This document shows positions 35,828 through 45,310 of a stretch of 64,000 nt of DNA, piece after piece. Position 1 is the stretch's first letter. Each line of letters starts with the position of its first letter. Origin of the DNA: CAWUIO01 sp963922455 (GTDB lineage: Bacteria; Bacteroidota; Bacteroidia; Cytophagales; Microscillaceae); assembly GCA_963922455.1 (NCBI GenBank), contig CAWUIO010000001.1, positions 62,001 to 126,000 on the forward strand. Reading direction: 5' to 3'. The position numbers and the translations under genes are program-made. Below the pieces are notes generated by a model that worked only from the letters and a program-made list of their open reading frames with translations, ran no database searches and had not been told where the DNA came from.

Positions 35828-37039
35828 ATGAATTCCTCCTTACGCAAACAATTTCCCGCTTTGTCCCGACAGCACCAGGGAAAACCCTTAGTATTTTTAG
35901 ATGGACCGGCCGGGGTGCAAGTGCCCCAGTCGGTCATAGATGCTATCTCAGCCTACTACCAAACCTCCAATGCCAACTCCCACGGGCATTTCGTCACGAC
36001 CCAAGAAACCGATGAAGTCTTAGAACAAACCCGGAAAGACCTCGCTGTATTTTTGGGAGCCGAAGGCAGGCATACCATCTCCTTCGGGCAAAATATGACC
36101 ACCCTAAACTTTCAGTTGGCCCGCGCCCTAGGCCGGATATTACAGCCCGGAGATGAGGTTTTGATTACCCAATTAGACCACGAAGCCAACCGGGGGCCAT
36201 GGCTGGGCTTACGCGAGCAGGGCATCCTCGTCAAAGAAATTCCCCTCTTACCTTCGGGTATTCTAGATTATGAAGAAGCCGAAAGACTCATGAACGAGCG
36301 CACCCGCCTGGTAGCCATGGGCCTTTCTTCCAATATTCTTGGGACGGTAAACGATGTAGCCTTGATGCGCCAACTGAGCCATAGGGTAGGAGCCTGGCTT
36401 TTGCTAGATGCAGTACATTACGCTCCCCATTTCTGCTTGGATGTGCAGCAATTAGACTGCGATTTTTTACTGTGCTCCGCGTATAAGTTTTACGGCCCGC
36501 ACGTGGGTATTTTGTATGCCAAGGCAGGTTTATTAGATCAATTACCCATCGACCGACTCCGGACAGCCGGGCAACACGCACCTTACAGTATCGAGACCGG
36601 TACCCTCAATCACGCAGCCATCGCTGGTACCCGGGCCGCCATCCACTTTATCGCTTCCCTGGGCGAAGGGGAAAATCTGAGAAAACAATTGCAAAGTGCC
36701 TATAAAACCATCACCGATCACGAATGCAAATTGGCCCAGCAATTATTTAAAGGCCTGCGCAATTTGCCTAAGATCTATGTCAAAGGCCCTGACTTTAATC
36801 CCAAACTGCGCTCGCCCACCCTTTCCTTCACCTTAGAAGGCAAAGATCCGGTGGAGGTGTGTCAGTTCTTAGGCGAACATAATATCTGCGCTTGGGATGG
36901 CCATTTCTACGCCCTACGCGCCGTGGAAGTCTTAGGCTTAAACCCCGTGGGTGGGGTAACCCGTATGGGAATATCGGTCTACACCACAGCCGAAGAAGTA
37001 GAGTATACCCTGGAAGTGCTGGAGAAACTAGTGAGATAG
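35828..37039 (+). CDS. Cysteine desulfurase-like class V aminotransferase (TIGR01976-type)
   Basis: PLP enzyme of the SufS/NifS fold, of the cysteine desulfurase-like subgroup whose substrate is not established. FLDGPAGVQVPQSVIDAI at the N-terminus, SNANSHGHF, LDHEANRGPW, the cofactor-binding LLDAVHYAPH (about 196-205) and the Schiff-base lysine in CSAYKFYGPHVG (about 218-229). The usual C-terminal loop with a catalytic Cys is not evident; GGVTRMGISVYTTAEEV closes the protein. At 403 residues it is complete. It is a single gene without suf or isc neighbours. Confidence 0.88.
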   Translation: MNSSLRKQFPALSRQHQGKPLVFLDGPAGVQVPQSVIDAISAYYQTSNANSHGHFVTTQETDEVLEQTRKDLAVFLGAEGRHTISFGQNMTTLNFQLARALGRILQPGDEVLITQLDHEANRGPWLGLREQGILVKEIPLLPSGILDYEEAERLMNERTRLVAMGLSSNILGTVNDVALMRQLSHRVGAWLLLDAVHYAPHFCLDVQQLDCDFLLCSAYKFYGPHVGILYAKAGLLDQLPIDRLRTAGQHAPYSIETGTLNHAAIAGTRAAIHFIASLGEGENLRKQLQSAYKTITDHECKLAQQLFKGLRNLPKIYVKGPDFNPKLRSPTLSFTLEGKDPVEVCQFLGEHNICAWDGHFYALRAVEVLGLNPVGGVTRMGISVYTTAEEVEYTLEVLEKLVR

Positions 37040-37043
37040 TCCC

Positions 37044-37071
37044 AAAAAAAGGCCTGGGATACTCCCAGGCC
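37044..37071 (-). terminator. Rho-independent terminator of the S10 peptidase gene
   Basis: Perfect 9-bp stem GGCCTGGGA/TCCCAGGCC with loop TAC. On the minus strand it is followed by seven T. It also lies 11 bp past the convergent plus-strand gene and may stop both. Confidence 0.88.
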
Positions 37072-37089
37072 CCTCAAAACAATTTTATA

Positions 37090-38583
37090 TTAATATTTAG
37101 CCGGTTTGTCCCCCGGCAGGGTTTTCAGAATAAAATCTCTCAAGTCCTCATTGGCCGCTTTCAGGTCCTCATTGCGTAGGTACATCATATGTCCACTGCG
37201 ATAGCCTTTAAAACTAAAGCGGTCTTTCATCTTGCCGCTGGGGTCTACCTGGTACATATTATATTTTGCCTGAAAATACGTAGTCGCCCCATCATAATAT
37301 CCCGATTGGTACATCACGTGCAGATAGGGGTTCATGGCCATAGCCTCACGCAGGCGTTCCCGGGTTTCATTATTACTGCGGTCCCAGGGACGCACGGGGC
37401 CAAACATATTGTATTTGATGTCGGTCTTAAATTTTAAAACTTCCTGGCAGTAGTAATTGATGGCCGGGGTAAACGAATGCAACCAAGAAGTAAGCTCCGA
37501 GTTAAAATCGGGAGCATCCCCAGCATCCCGCTTATCCAATCCCTTATACCGGGAATCTAAACGCCCGATGGTATAGCCTTGTTTGTCCCGCAAGAGCTCC
37601 TTCCAGAAAAACCGGGAAGGGACGTCCAGGTTATTTTGCAAAATGGCCCCTTCAGACAGCCCCGTGTAGTAAGCCATTTGCTTGGCTAGGGCCTTGCGCT
37701 CGTTTTCTGGCAAAAATCCCCCTTGGGCCAAAGCAGGCATCACCGATTTTAGGGCAAACTCCTCCGACTCAGGCAAGATTTCAGTCAAATCCTTGTCTTG
37801 TAAGGCAGAAGGCAGCATCTTATGGTACCATGCCGCAGCAGTGTAATAGGGCACCTGCAAAGCCGTAGAAATTGCTGGGTCAGAATCAAAAGCCAGATAG
37901 TCGGCTGGGGAGACCATAATTACCCCATTGAGGTACATCCATTGGCGGGTTTGTAGTTCGTGTACCAGGCCCGATACCCGGGTACCCCCGTAGCTTTCCC
38001 CGATTAGATATTTGGGAGAATTCCATCGGTTGTGCCGGGTAACAAAGGTGTTGATCCATTCGGCTAAGTATTTTATATCGGCATTTATTCCAAAAAACAT
38101 CTTACGGTCTACCTCTTTTCCACTTTCCGGAATCGTACGCGAGTAGCCCGTATTGGCCGGGTTGACAAAAACCACATCGGCAACATCCAGGATAGAATGA
38201 GGGTTATCCTTGACCCCATAGGGTTGGATAGGAAACCCTTCGGCATCAATATGGAGTATTTTGGGGCCGGTATAGGCCAAGTGCATCCATACAGAGCCCG
38301 AACCTGGGCCTCCGTTAAAAGAAATGAGTAAAGGCCTTTTTCCCATATCACCGGCATTGTCTGCCTTGTAATACGTGTAAAAAAGCGTAGCAACCGGCTC
38401 ACCCATTTCGTTCCAAACGGGTTGGGTACCTGCAGTGGCGGTATACGTCATTTGTTTGCCCCGTATACTCGCCCGGTGTTGGGTCACTACTGTCGTATCT
38501 ACCGGTATTTTACGGTGCTGGGCCAGGGTTTCTCCCAACATACCCACCGTGAGTAATAGGATGAAGGTGTAAAGTGCTCTCAT
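37090..38583 (-). CDS. S10-family serine carboxypeptidase-like protein, exported
   Basis: Signal peptide (MRALYTFILLLTVGMLGETL). The oxyanion region reads LLISFNGGPGSGSVWMHLAY (about 81-100) and the nucleophile lies in LIGESYGGTRVSGL (around residue 195), both characteristic of serine carboxypeptidases. A late GHMMYLR supplies the catalytic His. At 497 residues it matches bacterial S10 homologues. It should remove C-terminal residues from peptides in the periplasm. A perfect terminator follows. Confidence 0.9.
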   Translation of the reverse strand: MRALYTFILLLTVGMLGETLAQHRKIPVDTTVVTQHRASIRGKQMTYTATAGTQPVWNEMGEPVATLFYTYYKADNAGDMGKRPLLISFNGGPGSGSVWMHLAYTGPKILHIDAEGFPIQPYGVKDNPHSILDVADVVFVNPANTGYSRTIPESGKEVDRKMFFGINADIKYLAEWINTFVTRHNRWNSPKYLIGESYGGTRVSGLVHELQTRQWMYLNGVIMVSPADYLAFDSDPAISTALQVPYYTAAAWYHKMLPSALQDKDLTEILPESEEFALKSVMPALAQGGFLPENERKALAKQMAYYTGLSEGAILQNNLDVPSRFFWKELLRDKQGYTIGRLDSRYKGLDKRDAGDAPDFNSELTSWLHSFTPAINYYCQEVLKFKTDIKYNMFGPVRPWDRSNNETRERLREAMAMNPYLHVMYQSGYYDGATTYFQAKYNMYQVDPSGKMKDRFSFKGYRSGHMMYLRNEDLKAANEDLRDFILKTLPGDKPAKY

Positions 38584-38727
38584 GCGTATATTTCTTAGAT
38601 TTTGATCATCTACGAATATACGCGAATTGTAGAATTTTGGGATTGATTTGCCAAATTCCTCCTTTATTTAAAACGAATATGTACTACTTGGCAAAATAAG
38701 AGGAGGCTGCATGTTTAAAGGAATATT

Positions 38728-38855
38728 GGGGGCTTGCCCGCAGAAAAAAAAGATTACCTCTGATGACTGTTCGGTGCCTGCGGGCCGGGCTGTCACTACT
38801 CGCCGGCCACCCACAGGCAGCGGCGGGCTCAAACAGGCCGTTCCATCCCTAAGCC
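38728..38855 (-). repeat. Dispersed structured element, copy 8 (subfamily B)
   Basis: On the minus strand the ends are GGCTT/AAGCC. The inner stem is CGCCG/CGGCG and the 3' hairpin stem CCCGCAG/CTGCGGG. It starts 53 bp after the stop of the minus-strand gene ending at 38909, in the same direction. Confidence 0.92.
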
Positions 38856-38908
38856 AAATCAATGGGCTAGGATATGGACTGAAAAAAATACGGGCGTAGC
38901 CTGCTATC

Positions 38909-39277
38909 TTAGTCGGGGCGCTCGTATCTGATGATGGAAGACAAGCGTCGGGGCATAAACGTAGGCTCTTTCAGGTCTAAGTCCCCATAAGGAGTGCTTA
39001 GCTTCAAATCAAATTCTAAAAAATGAAAGAAGAAAGCCAGCCGGGTAGTTTTGGCCCATTTGGGGGGAGCCAACAACCAGTCACCGATGACATGGTTCCC
39101 TTTATCATTGAGGTATTGTTCATCCCATGGCTCTTGCCAATCGGACTCTTCTACACCCTCTAGTTTTTGGGTAATTTTAGAGACGTCTACTTCTTTGGGA
39201 GCCACCGGAAAGCTCAATTCTAAGAGGTGCACGTCAGGATTTCCTTTTACGGAATAAACACCGATAAGATCAACCAT
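38909..39277 (-). CDS. Conserved hypothetical protein
   Basis: The ATG at 39277 (MVDLIGVYSVKGNPDVHLLE) gives 122 residues; an upstream in-frame TTG at 39310 would add 11. The sequence is soluble and charged, with no signal peptide, and has strand-like segments with tryptophans (WQEPWDEQYLNDKGNHVIGDWL) and the ending FMPRRLSSIIRYERPD. No family recognised. It stands alone between two exported-peptidase genes, with element copy 8 downstream. Confidence 0.65.
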   Translation of the reverse strand: MVDLIGVYSVKGNPDVHLLELSFPVAPKEVDVSKITQKLEGVEESDWQEPWDEQYLNDKGNHVIGDWLLAPPKWAKTTRLAFFFHFLEFDLKLSTPYGDLDLKEPTFMPRRLSSIIRYERPD

Positions 39278-39405
39278 ATGTTTGGGAATATTCTGGACAA
39301 AAGTAAGCAAACTTGGGTGATCTCCCCGCGTTTTGCTTGATAAAAATCTTTCCTTTGAGGTACGAAAGCCAAAATATCAGTTCTTTCTGAGGCTAAGCGC
39401 TCAAA

Positions 39406-41145
39406 TTATTTATAAAAACGCCAATGGGTCTTAAAGTTTTTCTTTAGTTTTTTATTCATAAGGATAGCTCTAAGCATCTCAACCGGCATGTTATTTTCTC
39501 TCAGAACGGCATCGTGAAACTCCTTGTAAGTCATTTGCTTACTCTCAACCAACTCTTCTTTTAGGGCATAAAATTGCAAGCCGCCCAACATATAGGCAAT
39601 CTGATACAAGGGGCCATAATTTCCGGTAAAGGACCGGCGTACTTCCCCCTCGGCATTGGCCCTTTCGTGTCCTACCCGGTCTACCAAAAAGTCAATACAT
39701 TCTTGGGGAGACCATTTGCCCAAGTGATAGTTTAGGGAAAAAATAATACGGGCACAACGGTGCATACGCCAAAACAGCATGCCTATCCGGTCTTCTGGAG
39801 AGCGGGGAAAGTCCATATCCCATAGCAAGAGCTCCCAGTACAAGGCCCAGCCTTCGGTCCAGAATGGGGTGTAAAAAAAACGATAGGACTTATTTCTCCG
39901 ATTCATAAAGCCTTGCAAATGGTGCCCGGCTATGAGTTCGTGGTGTACGGTAGAGCGAGAAAAGTGGGGGTTATTGCCACGCATGCTCATCAATTTTTCC
40001 TCGTGGCTCATGTCGTCGGTAGGGTAGGAGATCTGTAATACCTCTCCTCCCAGAAAAAACGGACTGATCCTTTGCCGCTCTGGAGGGATCATGGTCATGC
40101 GCCACGTTTCTTCCGAAATAGGCGGGATACTCAGTAAATCGTGCTTTTTTAAAAAAGCAAGCGATTGATTGTAAAGATCTAGCATAGCTTCGGGTTGTTC
40201 CCCCGGCTTTACGTAGGATTGCTTTACTTTTTCTTGGGCGGCTTTCCAGTCCTTGCCAAAACCCATGGCTTCGGAAGCTTTGAGTAGCTCGGCATCACAC
40301 CAGGCAAATTCTTTATTGGCGATATCGATCAATTCTTTGGGGGAATAGGGGATCATTTCCTGCTTGAGTAAGCGCCTTAGCTCCAGCTCCCCAATGGGCT
40401 TGCCCACAATCCCACTGGCATCCTGGGGCGGTAAGCTGGCCGTATCTACCCGGGCTTGGATTTTTTCACTATACAGTTTTAAGAGACTGTCCAAGTGATG
40501 ATAGGGTTTTTCTACCCACCAGTTAAATTCGGGGTCATAGCCTTGATAAAAGAGATACACACTTCGTAGCGCTTGTTTGTATCCTTCCATAATGCCTCGG
40601 GCCCTCCGGCTTAGGTTTTGGGGAAACAGGGCATTTTCACTCACGAGAGCTTTTATTTTATCTACGATTGATTTTCCTACCTGGGTCATATCCTGAGCCA
40701 CTTGGGCACCGTCTAGCTTTTTACCTCTTCTTCTGCGCTTTTCGAGGGCATAGATGGGAGCTCCCCAAGAGACCCAGTCACTTAGTTGATTATACTCATT
40801 AGCTTCTTGGGCTAAAATATCCAATTGGTTTTGGATAAAATTTTTGGAGAGTAAGTAGTCTACTTGCCCACCCACCGAAAGTTGGTCAAAATCCAGGGCA
40901 TCCAATTTTTGGGATTGATTTTGAAAAAATCTACTAAAGCGTTCCCGGCGCTCCGGGGAGTTGGAAATGGTGTAAAATCGTCGTAGGCTCCCGTAGTCTT
41001 CTTGAAACTCAATACAGAACTGGTACAATTCGCTCACGGAATGGGAGGCTTGGGGTAGGCTTGCCTGGGCTAAGACCGATTTTTGTGAAATAAGAAATAT
41101 CCCAGCCAGGATACTCAAACGGCAAATAATAATAGGAAAACGCAT
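39406..41145 (-). CDS. DUF885-family metallopeptidase-like protein, exported
   Basis: A 579-residue protein with a signal peptide (LSILAGIFLISQKSVLAQ). The motif HHELIAGHHLQGF (around residue 400) is the HExxxxH-type site of DUF885 proteins, followed by EGWALYWELLLWDM, which supplies a Glu ligand. DUF885 members are annotated as probable dipeptidyl or amino-peptidases. Expected in the periplasm. It is a single gene; the spacer after its start (41146-41366) has no other gene. Confidence 0.88.
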   Translation of the reverse strand: MRFPIIICRLSILAGIFLISQKSVLAQASLPQASHSVSELYQFCIEFQEDYGSLRRFYTISNSPERRERFSRFFQNQSQKLDALDFDQLSVGGQVDYLLSKNFIQNQLDILAQEANEYNQLSDWVSWGAPIYALEKRRRRGKKLDGAQVAQDMTQVGKSIVDKIKALVSENALFPQNLSRRARGIMEGYKQALRSVYLFYQGYDPEFNWWVEKPYHHLDSLLKLYSEKIQARVDTASLPPQDASGIVGKPIGELELRRLLKQEMIPYSPKELIDIANKEFAWCDAELLKASEAMGFGKDWKAAQEKVKQSYVKPGEQPEAMLDLYNQSLAFLKKHDLLSIPPISEETWRMTMIPPERQRISPFFLGGEVLQISYPTDDMSHEEKLMSMRGNNPHFSRSTVHHELIAGHHLQGFMNRRNKSYRFFYTPFWTEGWALYWELLLWDMDFPRSPEDRIGMLFWRMHRCARIIFSLNYHLGKWSPQECIDFLVDRVGHERANAEGEVRRSFTGNYGPLYQIAYMLGGLQFYALKEELVESKQMTYKEFHDAVLRENNMPVEMLRAILMNKKLKKNFKTHWRFYK

Positions 41146-41366
41146 AAGGAGTCAAGGTTTTATATTGCAAAATAGTCAAATCCTGCAATCTGAATGGCTG
41201 TTCTTGCTTTATTTCTGCCGCTAGAGGATTGGGCTCAGGAAGTGAATTAGCCCCTATGCAGAATTGAGGGCCCCTCAGCCAGCAGCAGCTTCCTTCGGCA
41301 GGCCCTAAGAATGCGGCACAAACCCTCTATGTTTCCTTTGGCTACTCCACTCACTCCTCAAGAGAT

Positions 41367-41498
41367 GGCTTAGGGATGGAGCGGCCTGTTTGAGCTCGTT
41401 TGGCCCGGCGGGGAAAGGCAGCGAGTAGCGAGAGCCCGACCCGCGCCGGCCCCTGATTTTCAAGCTGCCCCTAAGGAACAAGGCGCGGGGAAGCCCCT
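41367..41498 (+). repeat. Dispersed structured element, copy 9 (subfamily A)
   Basis: Ends GGCTT/AAGCC. Subfamily A loop with inner GCC/GGC pairs. The 3' hairpin stem is CCCGCGCC/GGCGCGGG. It ends 28 bp from the stop of the lipoprotein gene and is antisense to it. Confidence 0.92.
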
Positions 41499-41526
41499 AG
41501 GCCTATCTTGTATGGGAATAAGGGTT

Positions 41527-42057
41527 TTAAAGTAGTTCGCAGTCCTTCAAAATAAGGGTGGTGTACGTGCTGTCGCCCGTCACGGTAACTTCTTGCCCAA
41601 ACAAGCGGCCTTGTACCCGAACAAGGCTATCAGGCTCTATTTCTTCGAGGGGTAGCAGCATCTGGGGCGAAAAATGGCACTCCACATCGTGGGCAAAGCT
41701 ATCCTCCTGAGAGTCACCCGAGCGAAACTCGATTTTAAGGGCTTGTAAAACCACTTGACTCCCTTCCAGCTTGGATATACGGCTCACGTTAAATACCCTG
41801 CCTTCAAGCTTGGCCATTTGCCCGTCTAGTAGGGGATTGCCCTCTTCTTCACCTTGCCAGTCTTGAGCATACAAAGCTTTGAGCTCCAAGAAGGGATAAG
41901 TGCGTGCGGGATCTACCTGCGGTTGAGGCTTGTCCTGGGTAAATGCCAAACTATCGGTCGTTTTTTGGGGCTTATCTTCTTGACTGGAAGATCCCGCACA
42001 GGCTCCAAGAAAAAGACTCAAGATAATTAGAAAGAAAAACGTATGCATATTGCGCAT
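41527..42057 (-). CDS. Lipoprotein with a tRNA_anti-like OB-fold domain
   Basis: From the ATG at 42057 (MRNMHTFFFLIILSLFLGAC) the lipobox LGAC puts Cys at about 20. Another ATG at 42090 overlaps the stop of the regulator gene (TAATG), so coupling is possible and the start is uncertain. The mature part contains AKLEGRVFNVSRISKLEGSQ and DSLVRVQGRLFGQEVT, typical of the tRNA_anti-like OB fold found in exported Bacteroidota proteins. Function unknown. It is probably the last gene of the LytS/LytTR operon. Confidence 0.75.
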   Translation of the reverse strand: MRNMHTFFFLIILSLFLGACAGSSSQEDKPQKTTDSLAFTQDKPQPQVDPARTYPFLELKALYAQDWQGEEEGNPLLDGQMAKLEGRVFNVSRISKLEGSQVVLQALKIEFRSGDSQEDSFAHDVECHFSPQMLLPLEEIEPDSLVRVQGRLFGQEVTVTGDSTYTTLILKDCELL

Positions 42058-42089
42058 TTTAAGGGCTACTACCTTCGCAAAGAAAAGCA

Positions 42090-42788
42090 TTATCCCAAAG
42101 ATTCGACACGCTTTAAAAAATCATCTCGATATTTTCCGCTAATCGAGAGGGCGGTCCCGGCTACGTGCACGTGGTTATGCTCGATATGACTGATTTGGTT
42201 TAAATTGACTACATACGAATTATGAATCCGAATGAAAGCATCACAAGGGAGTTTTTCAATCATTTCGTACATTTTGAGCCGGGTCATTATTTTTTGTTGC
42301 GGCGTGTGTATGGTCAAGTAATTCCCGCTTCCCTCGACGTATAAAATATCATCAAAGTCCAGGCGGACTTTCTTGTAGCCATCTCCCACAAACATAAAGC
42401 GTTCGGGGCTTTCTTTGCTGGGGTCTTTTTGGCTTTGTTTTAGCAATTTTACTTTTTGGACGGCTTGCCAAAAACGGTCAAACTCAAAAGGTTTGAGTAA
42501 ATAATCTACCGCCTCCACCTCATAGCTTTTAACGGCATATTCGGAGTAAGCCGTGGTGAAGATGATATGGTATTTCATGCGGAGCTCTTTCAAGAAGTCA
42601 AAACCGGTAAGTATGGGCATGTTGATGTCCAAAAATATCACATCGACGGGGTGCTGTTTCAAATACTTTAAGGCTTCTTGAGGGTCATTAAAGTAGGCCC
42701 GGAGGCATAAGTCGTCCAGCTTTTCAGCGTGAAACTTGATTACCTCCAGGGCTTTGGGCTCATCGTCTACGGCTATTGCTTCAATCAT
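42090..42788 (-). CDS. LytTR-family response regulator
   Basis: The ATG at 42788 begins MIEAIAVDDEPKALEVIKFH. Receiver domain with acidic pocket Asp8-Asp9, phosphoacceptor Asp54 in DVIFLDINMP, TTAYSEYAVKSYEVEAVDYLLKPF with the conserved Thr and Lys, then a LytTR DNA-binding domain from about 130 (FVGDGYKKVRLDFDDILYVE ... FIRIHNSYVVNLNQI). It lies 22 bp after the histidine-kinase gene, so they form one two-component system. The target genes are unknown; adjacency suggests the OB-fold lipoprotein. Confidence 0.94.
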   Translation of the reverse strand: MIEAIAVDDEPKALEVIKFHAEKLDDLCLRAYFNDPQEALKYLKQHPVDVIFLDINMPILTGFDFLKELRMKYHIIFTTAYSEYAVKSYEVEAVDYLLKPFEFDRFWQAVQKVKLLKQSQKDPSKESPERFMFVGDGYKKVRLDFDDILYVEGSGNYLTIHTPQQKIMTRLKMYEMIEKLPCDAFIRIHNSYVVNLNQISHIEHNHVHVAGTALSISGKYRDDFLKRVESLG

Positions 42789-42810
42789 GTTAGGGGGCTC
42801 AATTAATGTT

Positions 42811-43794
42811 CTATTGATGAATTTCCATTTGTACCACAAATACCTGATTTTCTCTACCCACGCTGAGTTTATGTTTGCGGGGATAAAGGAGTTTTAGGCG
42901 CTTTTCTACATTTTTGATCCCGATCCCAAATCCTCTTTCAAACTCCGCAGGAAAATAGGAGTCATCCACACTATTGATCAGTTGAAAGAAAACACCCCGG
43001 CGGTTAGAAGTGATGTTTAAAAATAGGGTAGACAATTCGCAAGGATTGATACCGTGTTTAAATGCATTTTCCACAAAGGGAATCATCAAGAGGGGAGCTA
43101 TTTCGTGGTCTTCGGTAATATCGATATGAATATCAATATCGTGATCAATGCTACTACGCATCAATTGTAGTTTGATATAGTCTTGTATATACTTTACCTC
43201 CTTGTGGACCGAGACGGTATCCCGGGTATTATCATCCAAGGCATAGCGGATAAGGTTAGAAATTTTGGCAATACACTCGGCTGTCTTGGTACTTTTTTCT
43301 TCTAGGGCCGTGGCGTAGACGATGTTTAAGGAATTAAAGATAAAATGGGGATTGATTTGGGAGCGTAGCAATTGCAACTCGGCCGTTTTTTCGCTGGCGG
43401 CATACTCAAATGTTTCAATTCTGCTGAGGATAAATCCCCGGATTCCTCCATAGACCCCAGAGGCTACCCAGACCATAGAAATTGTGGGGAAGACTTCATT
43501 CAAGGGATGCCCTCCGCTCATAACGCCAATAATAAAGACTAGTAGACTAAGGGTAGCAGCGGTGGTGAAGTAGTTAAAGTACTCCTTTTTGAACAGATTG
43601 GGCACCGAAAACAAAGCGTGCGAAAAGAAATAGCTACACAGGAGAAAGTAGATAAAAAAATCTTCACCATCTTGGAGAGACATCAGGCTCATGGTAAATA
43701 GGGCAAAGAGACTGTGAATGGCCAATTCTACTATGCTTTGGCTTAGCTTGGGCAATTTTACTAACTTGAGTTGACGGAAAATTCTTCGTATCAT
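42811..43794 (-). CDS. LytS/YehU-type sensor histidine kinase
   Basis: Residues 1-120 hold about four hydrophobic helices (IVELAIHSLFALFTMSLMSL, FFIYFLLCSYFFSHALFS, LSLLVFIIGVM, ISMVWVASGVYGG). The kinase core has the phosphoacceptor His150 in LRSQINPHFIFNSLNI, the N box PFVENAFKHGI and the G box GFGIGIKNVEKRL. This is the His_kinase family paired with LytTR regulators. It has no extracellular sensor domain, so the signal is likely membrane-associated. First gene of the run. Confidence 0.94.
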   Translation of the reverse strand: MIRRIFRQLKLVKLPKLSQSIVELAIHSLFALFTMSLMSLQDGEDFFIYFLLCSYFFSHALFSVPNLFKKEYFNYFTTAATLSLLVFIIGVMSGGHPLNEVFPTISMVWVASGVYGGIRGFILSRIETFEYAASEKTAELQLLRSQINPHFIFNSLNIVYATALEEKSTKTAECIAKISNLIRYALDDNTRDTVSVHKEVKYIQDYIKLQLMRSSIDHDIDIHIDITEDHEIAPLLMIPFVENAFKHGINPCELSTLFLNITSNRRGVFFQLINSVDDSYFPAEFERGFGIGIKNVEKRLKLLYPRKHKLSVGRENQVFVVQMEIHQ

Positions 43795-44024
43795 GATCTT
43801 ATTTAGTTTTTGATGTTACGAATCTAGCCTTCCTTTTCCCAGTCTGATAATAAATGTGATACTTAGGCCGAATTCTGTGATGTTTTTCTAATTGCTCTGA
43901 CCAAGGGGAGTTTTTGCTTCGGTTTTTTAGTCATTTAAAAGACCAATAGGGTATTCTTGAAAGCTAAAGCTTGACTTTGGTTCATATTAAGAGTAATTTC
44001 CATAAATTCTTCAAGCTAAACAAT

Positions 44025-44660
44025 ATGTCTACACTCAATGCTTTGGTTTTTTCCAATGGAATTGAGGGGATAGAGCAACTTTACCGCTCCGATCCTGGGG
44101 TTCAGTACGATTTTTTAACCCTAGGACCTGACCACCCTCATGATTTTACTGCCTATGATCTCCTCATTGCCCCCAATGGGACCGACCACGTAGCGCTTTA
44201 CCAGATGCGCCGGGAAATTGCTGAATTCCTCGAGGAAGGAAAAACCCTCTTTTGTTTTGATGGTTGGTTTACCGACTGGGTCCCTGGCAATCGCTGGGTG
44301 ATGGACAATAGTCAAAAAAGTAAGGAGGTCCGCTATCATATCAAAGACGATCCCTTTGAGCTGCGCCGACACTTTCGCATAGAAGATCTAAACTTTTCCC
44401 ACGGAATAAGCGGCTGGTGGGCCTGTGGGTATATCGAGCCCGGACCGGGAGCTATTACCGTTTTGGTTGATACTTGGAAACGTCCTTTATTGGTAATTGA
44501 CGCTCAAAGCACCAATGGTTTAATGGTACTAACAGCCAGTGGCCCCCTAGGGAATTCCTCATACGCCACCACGGACGACGCTAAAGCCCACCAGGCCATG
44601 GCCGGACTCTACCAAGGTCTGATACAATTTGTCAAACAAATGAATGTACTGAGCGTATGA
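44025..44660 (+). CDS. Glutamine-amidotransferase-like protein, paralogue 1
   Basis: The ATG at 44025 (MSTLNALVFSNGIEGIEQLY) is chosen; an in-frame start at 43971 is possible. A 211-residue soluble protein. The pattern YDLLIAPNGTDHVALYQM, then FLEEGKTLFCFDGWF and a late LLVIDAQSTNGLMVLTASGPL resembles the ThuA/class I amidotransferase-like fold. The usual Cys nucleophile is not obvious. It overlaps the next gene by 4 bp (ATGA), and the two are clearly related. Function unknown. Confidence 0.7.
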   Translation: MSTLNALVFSNGIEGIEQLYRSDPGVQYDFLTLGPDHPHDFTAYDLLIAPNGTDHVALYQMRREIAEFLEEGKTLFCFDGWFTDWVPGNRWVMDNSQKSKEVRYHIKDDPFELRRHFRIEDLNFSHGISGWWACGYIEPGPGAITVLVDTWKRPLLVIDAQSTNGLMVLTASGPLGNSSYATTDDAKAHQAMAGLYQGLIQFVKQMNVLSV

Positions 44661-45310
44661 AAAAACCCAAGATCGGACTGATTTTTAACGGAGTTTGGTC
44701 TCAATATGCCTTTGCCAAAGCCCCTAAGTACCGTAAACATTATGAGTTATTGTACATACACGAGCTAGAAGCCCAGCACGTGAATACCCTGGAAGCCTTG
44801 GTGATTCCATTTCAGTCCAATCAGGCGGCCATTGCCAAACGGCAGTCTTTGATTTATGATTTTTTAGCTGCCGGAAAAAAGGTGTTTGTAGAAGGAGATA
44901 GCTCGGCTCATTGGCTAGATGCCACCTGGGAAGATCGCCCGGTCAATAATTATTGGTGGGTCAAAAACCCAGAACATCCCCCGGTATCAAAAACTGATTA
45001 TAGCCATCCCTTATTTCGTGGGCTCAAACCCCGTCATGCCTTTTGGCATTACCACGGGGTTTATACCCGTATCCCCCAAGCTGCCCGGGCCATTCAGGTA
45101 AATCAGGAAAAAGAGGTGATCACCTGGGAGACTGGCCAGTATGGGGGGACTCTCTTGGTCACCACCCTGGACCCTATTGTGGAACACGGGGTACAACAGA
45201 TTACCCATCTGGACCATTTTTGTGATCAATTGACGGAGTGGTTGGTGGGGATACGGCCTCGGGGGAAGTTTGTAGTGAAGCCAGAAGATTATGGGGTAGC
45301 CTGGGCTTAA
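44657..45310 (+). CDS. Glutamine-amidotransferase-like protein, paralogue 2
   Basis: A 217-residue protein starting MKKPKIGLIFNGVWSQYAFA. It aligns with its neighbour over the centre: LEALVIPFQSNQAAIAKRQS, FLAAGKKVFVEGDSSAHWLD, NYWWVKNP, then GGTLLVTTLDPIVEHG. Gene duplication is the simplest explanation. It ends 4 bp inside the convergent molybdopterin oxidoreductase gene, so the stops overlap. The pair may form a heterodimer. No biochemical role is assignable. Confidence 0.72.
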   Translation: MKKPKIGLIFNGVWSQYAFAKAPKYRKHYELLYIHELEAQHVNTLEALVIPFQSNQAAIAKRQSLIYDFLAAGKKVFVEGDSSAHWLDATWEDRPVNNYWWVKNPEHPPVSKTDYSHPLFRGLKPRHAFWHYHGVYTRIPQAARAIQVNQEKEVITWETGQYGGTLLVTTLDPIVEHGVQQITHLDHFCDQLTEWLVGIRPRGKFVVKPEDYGVAWA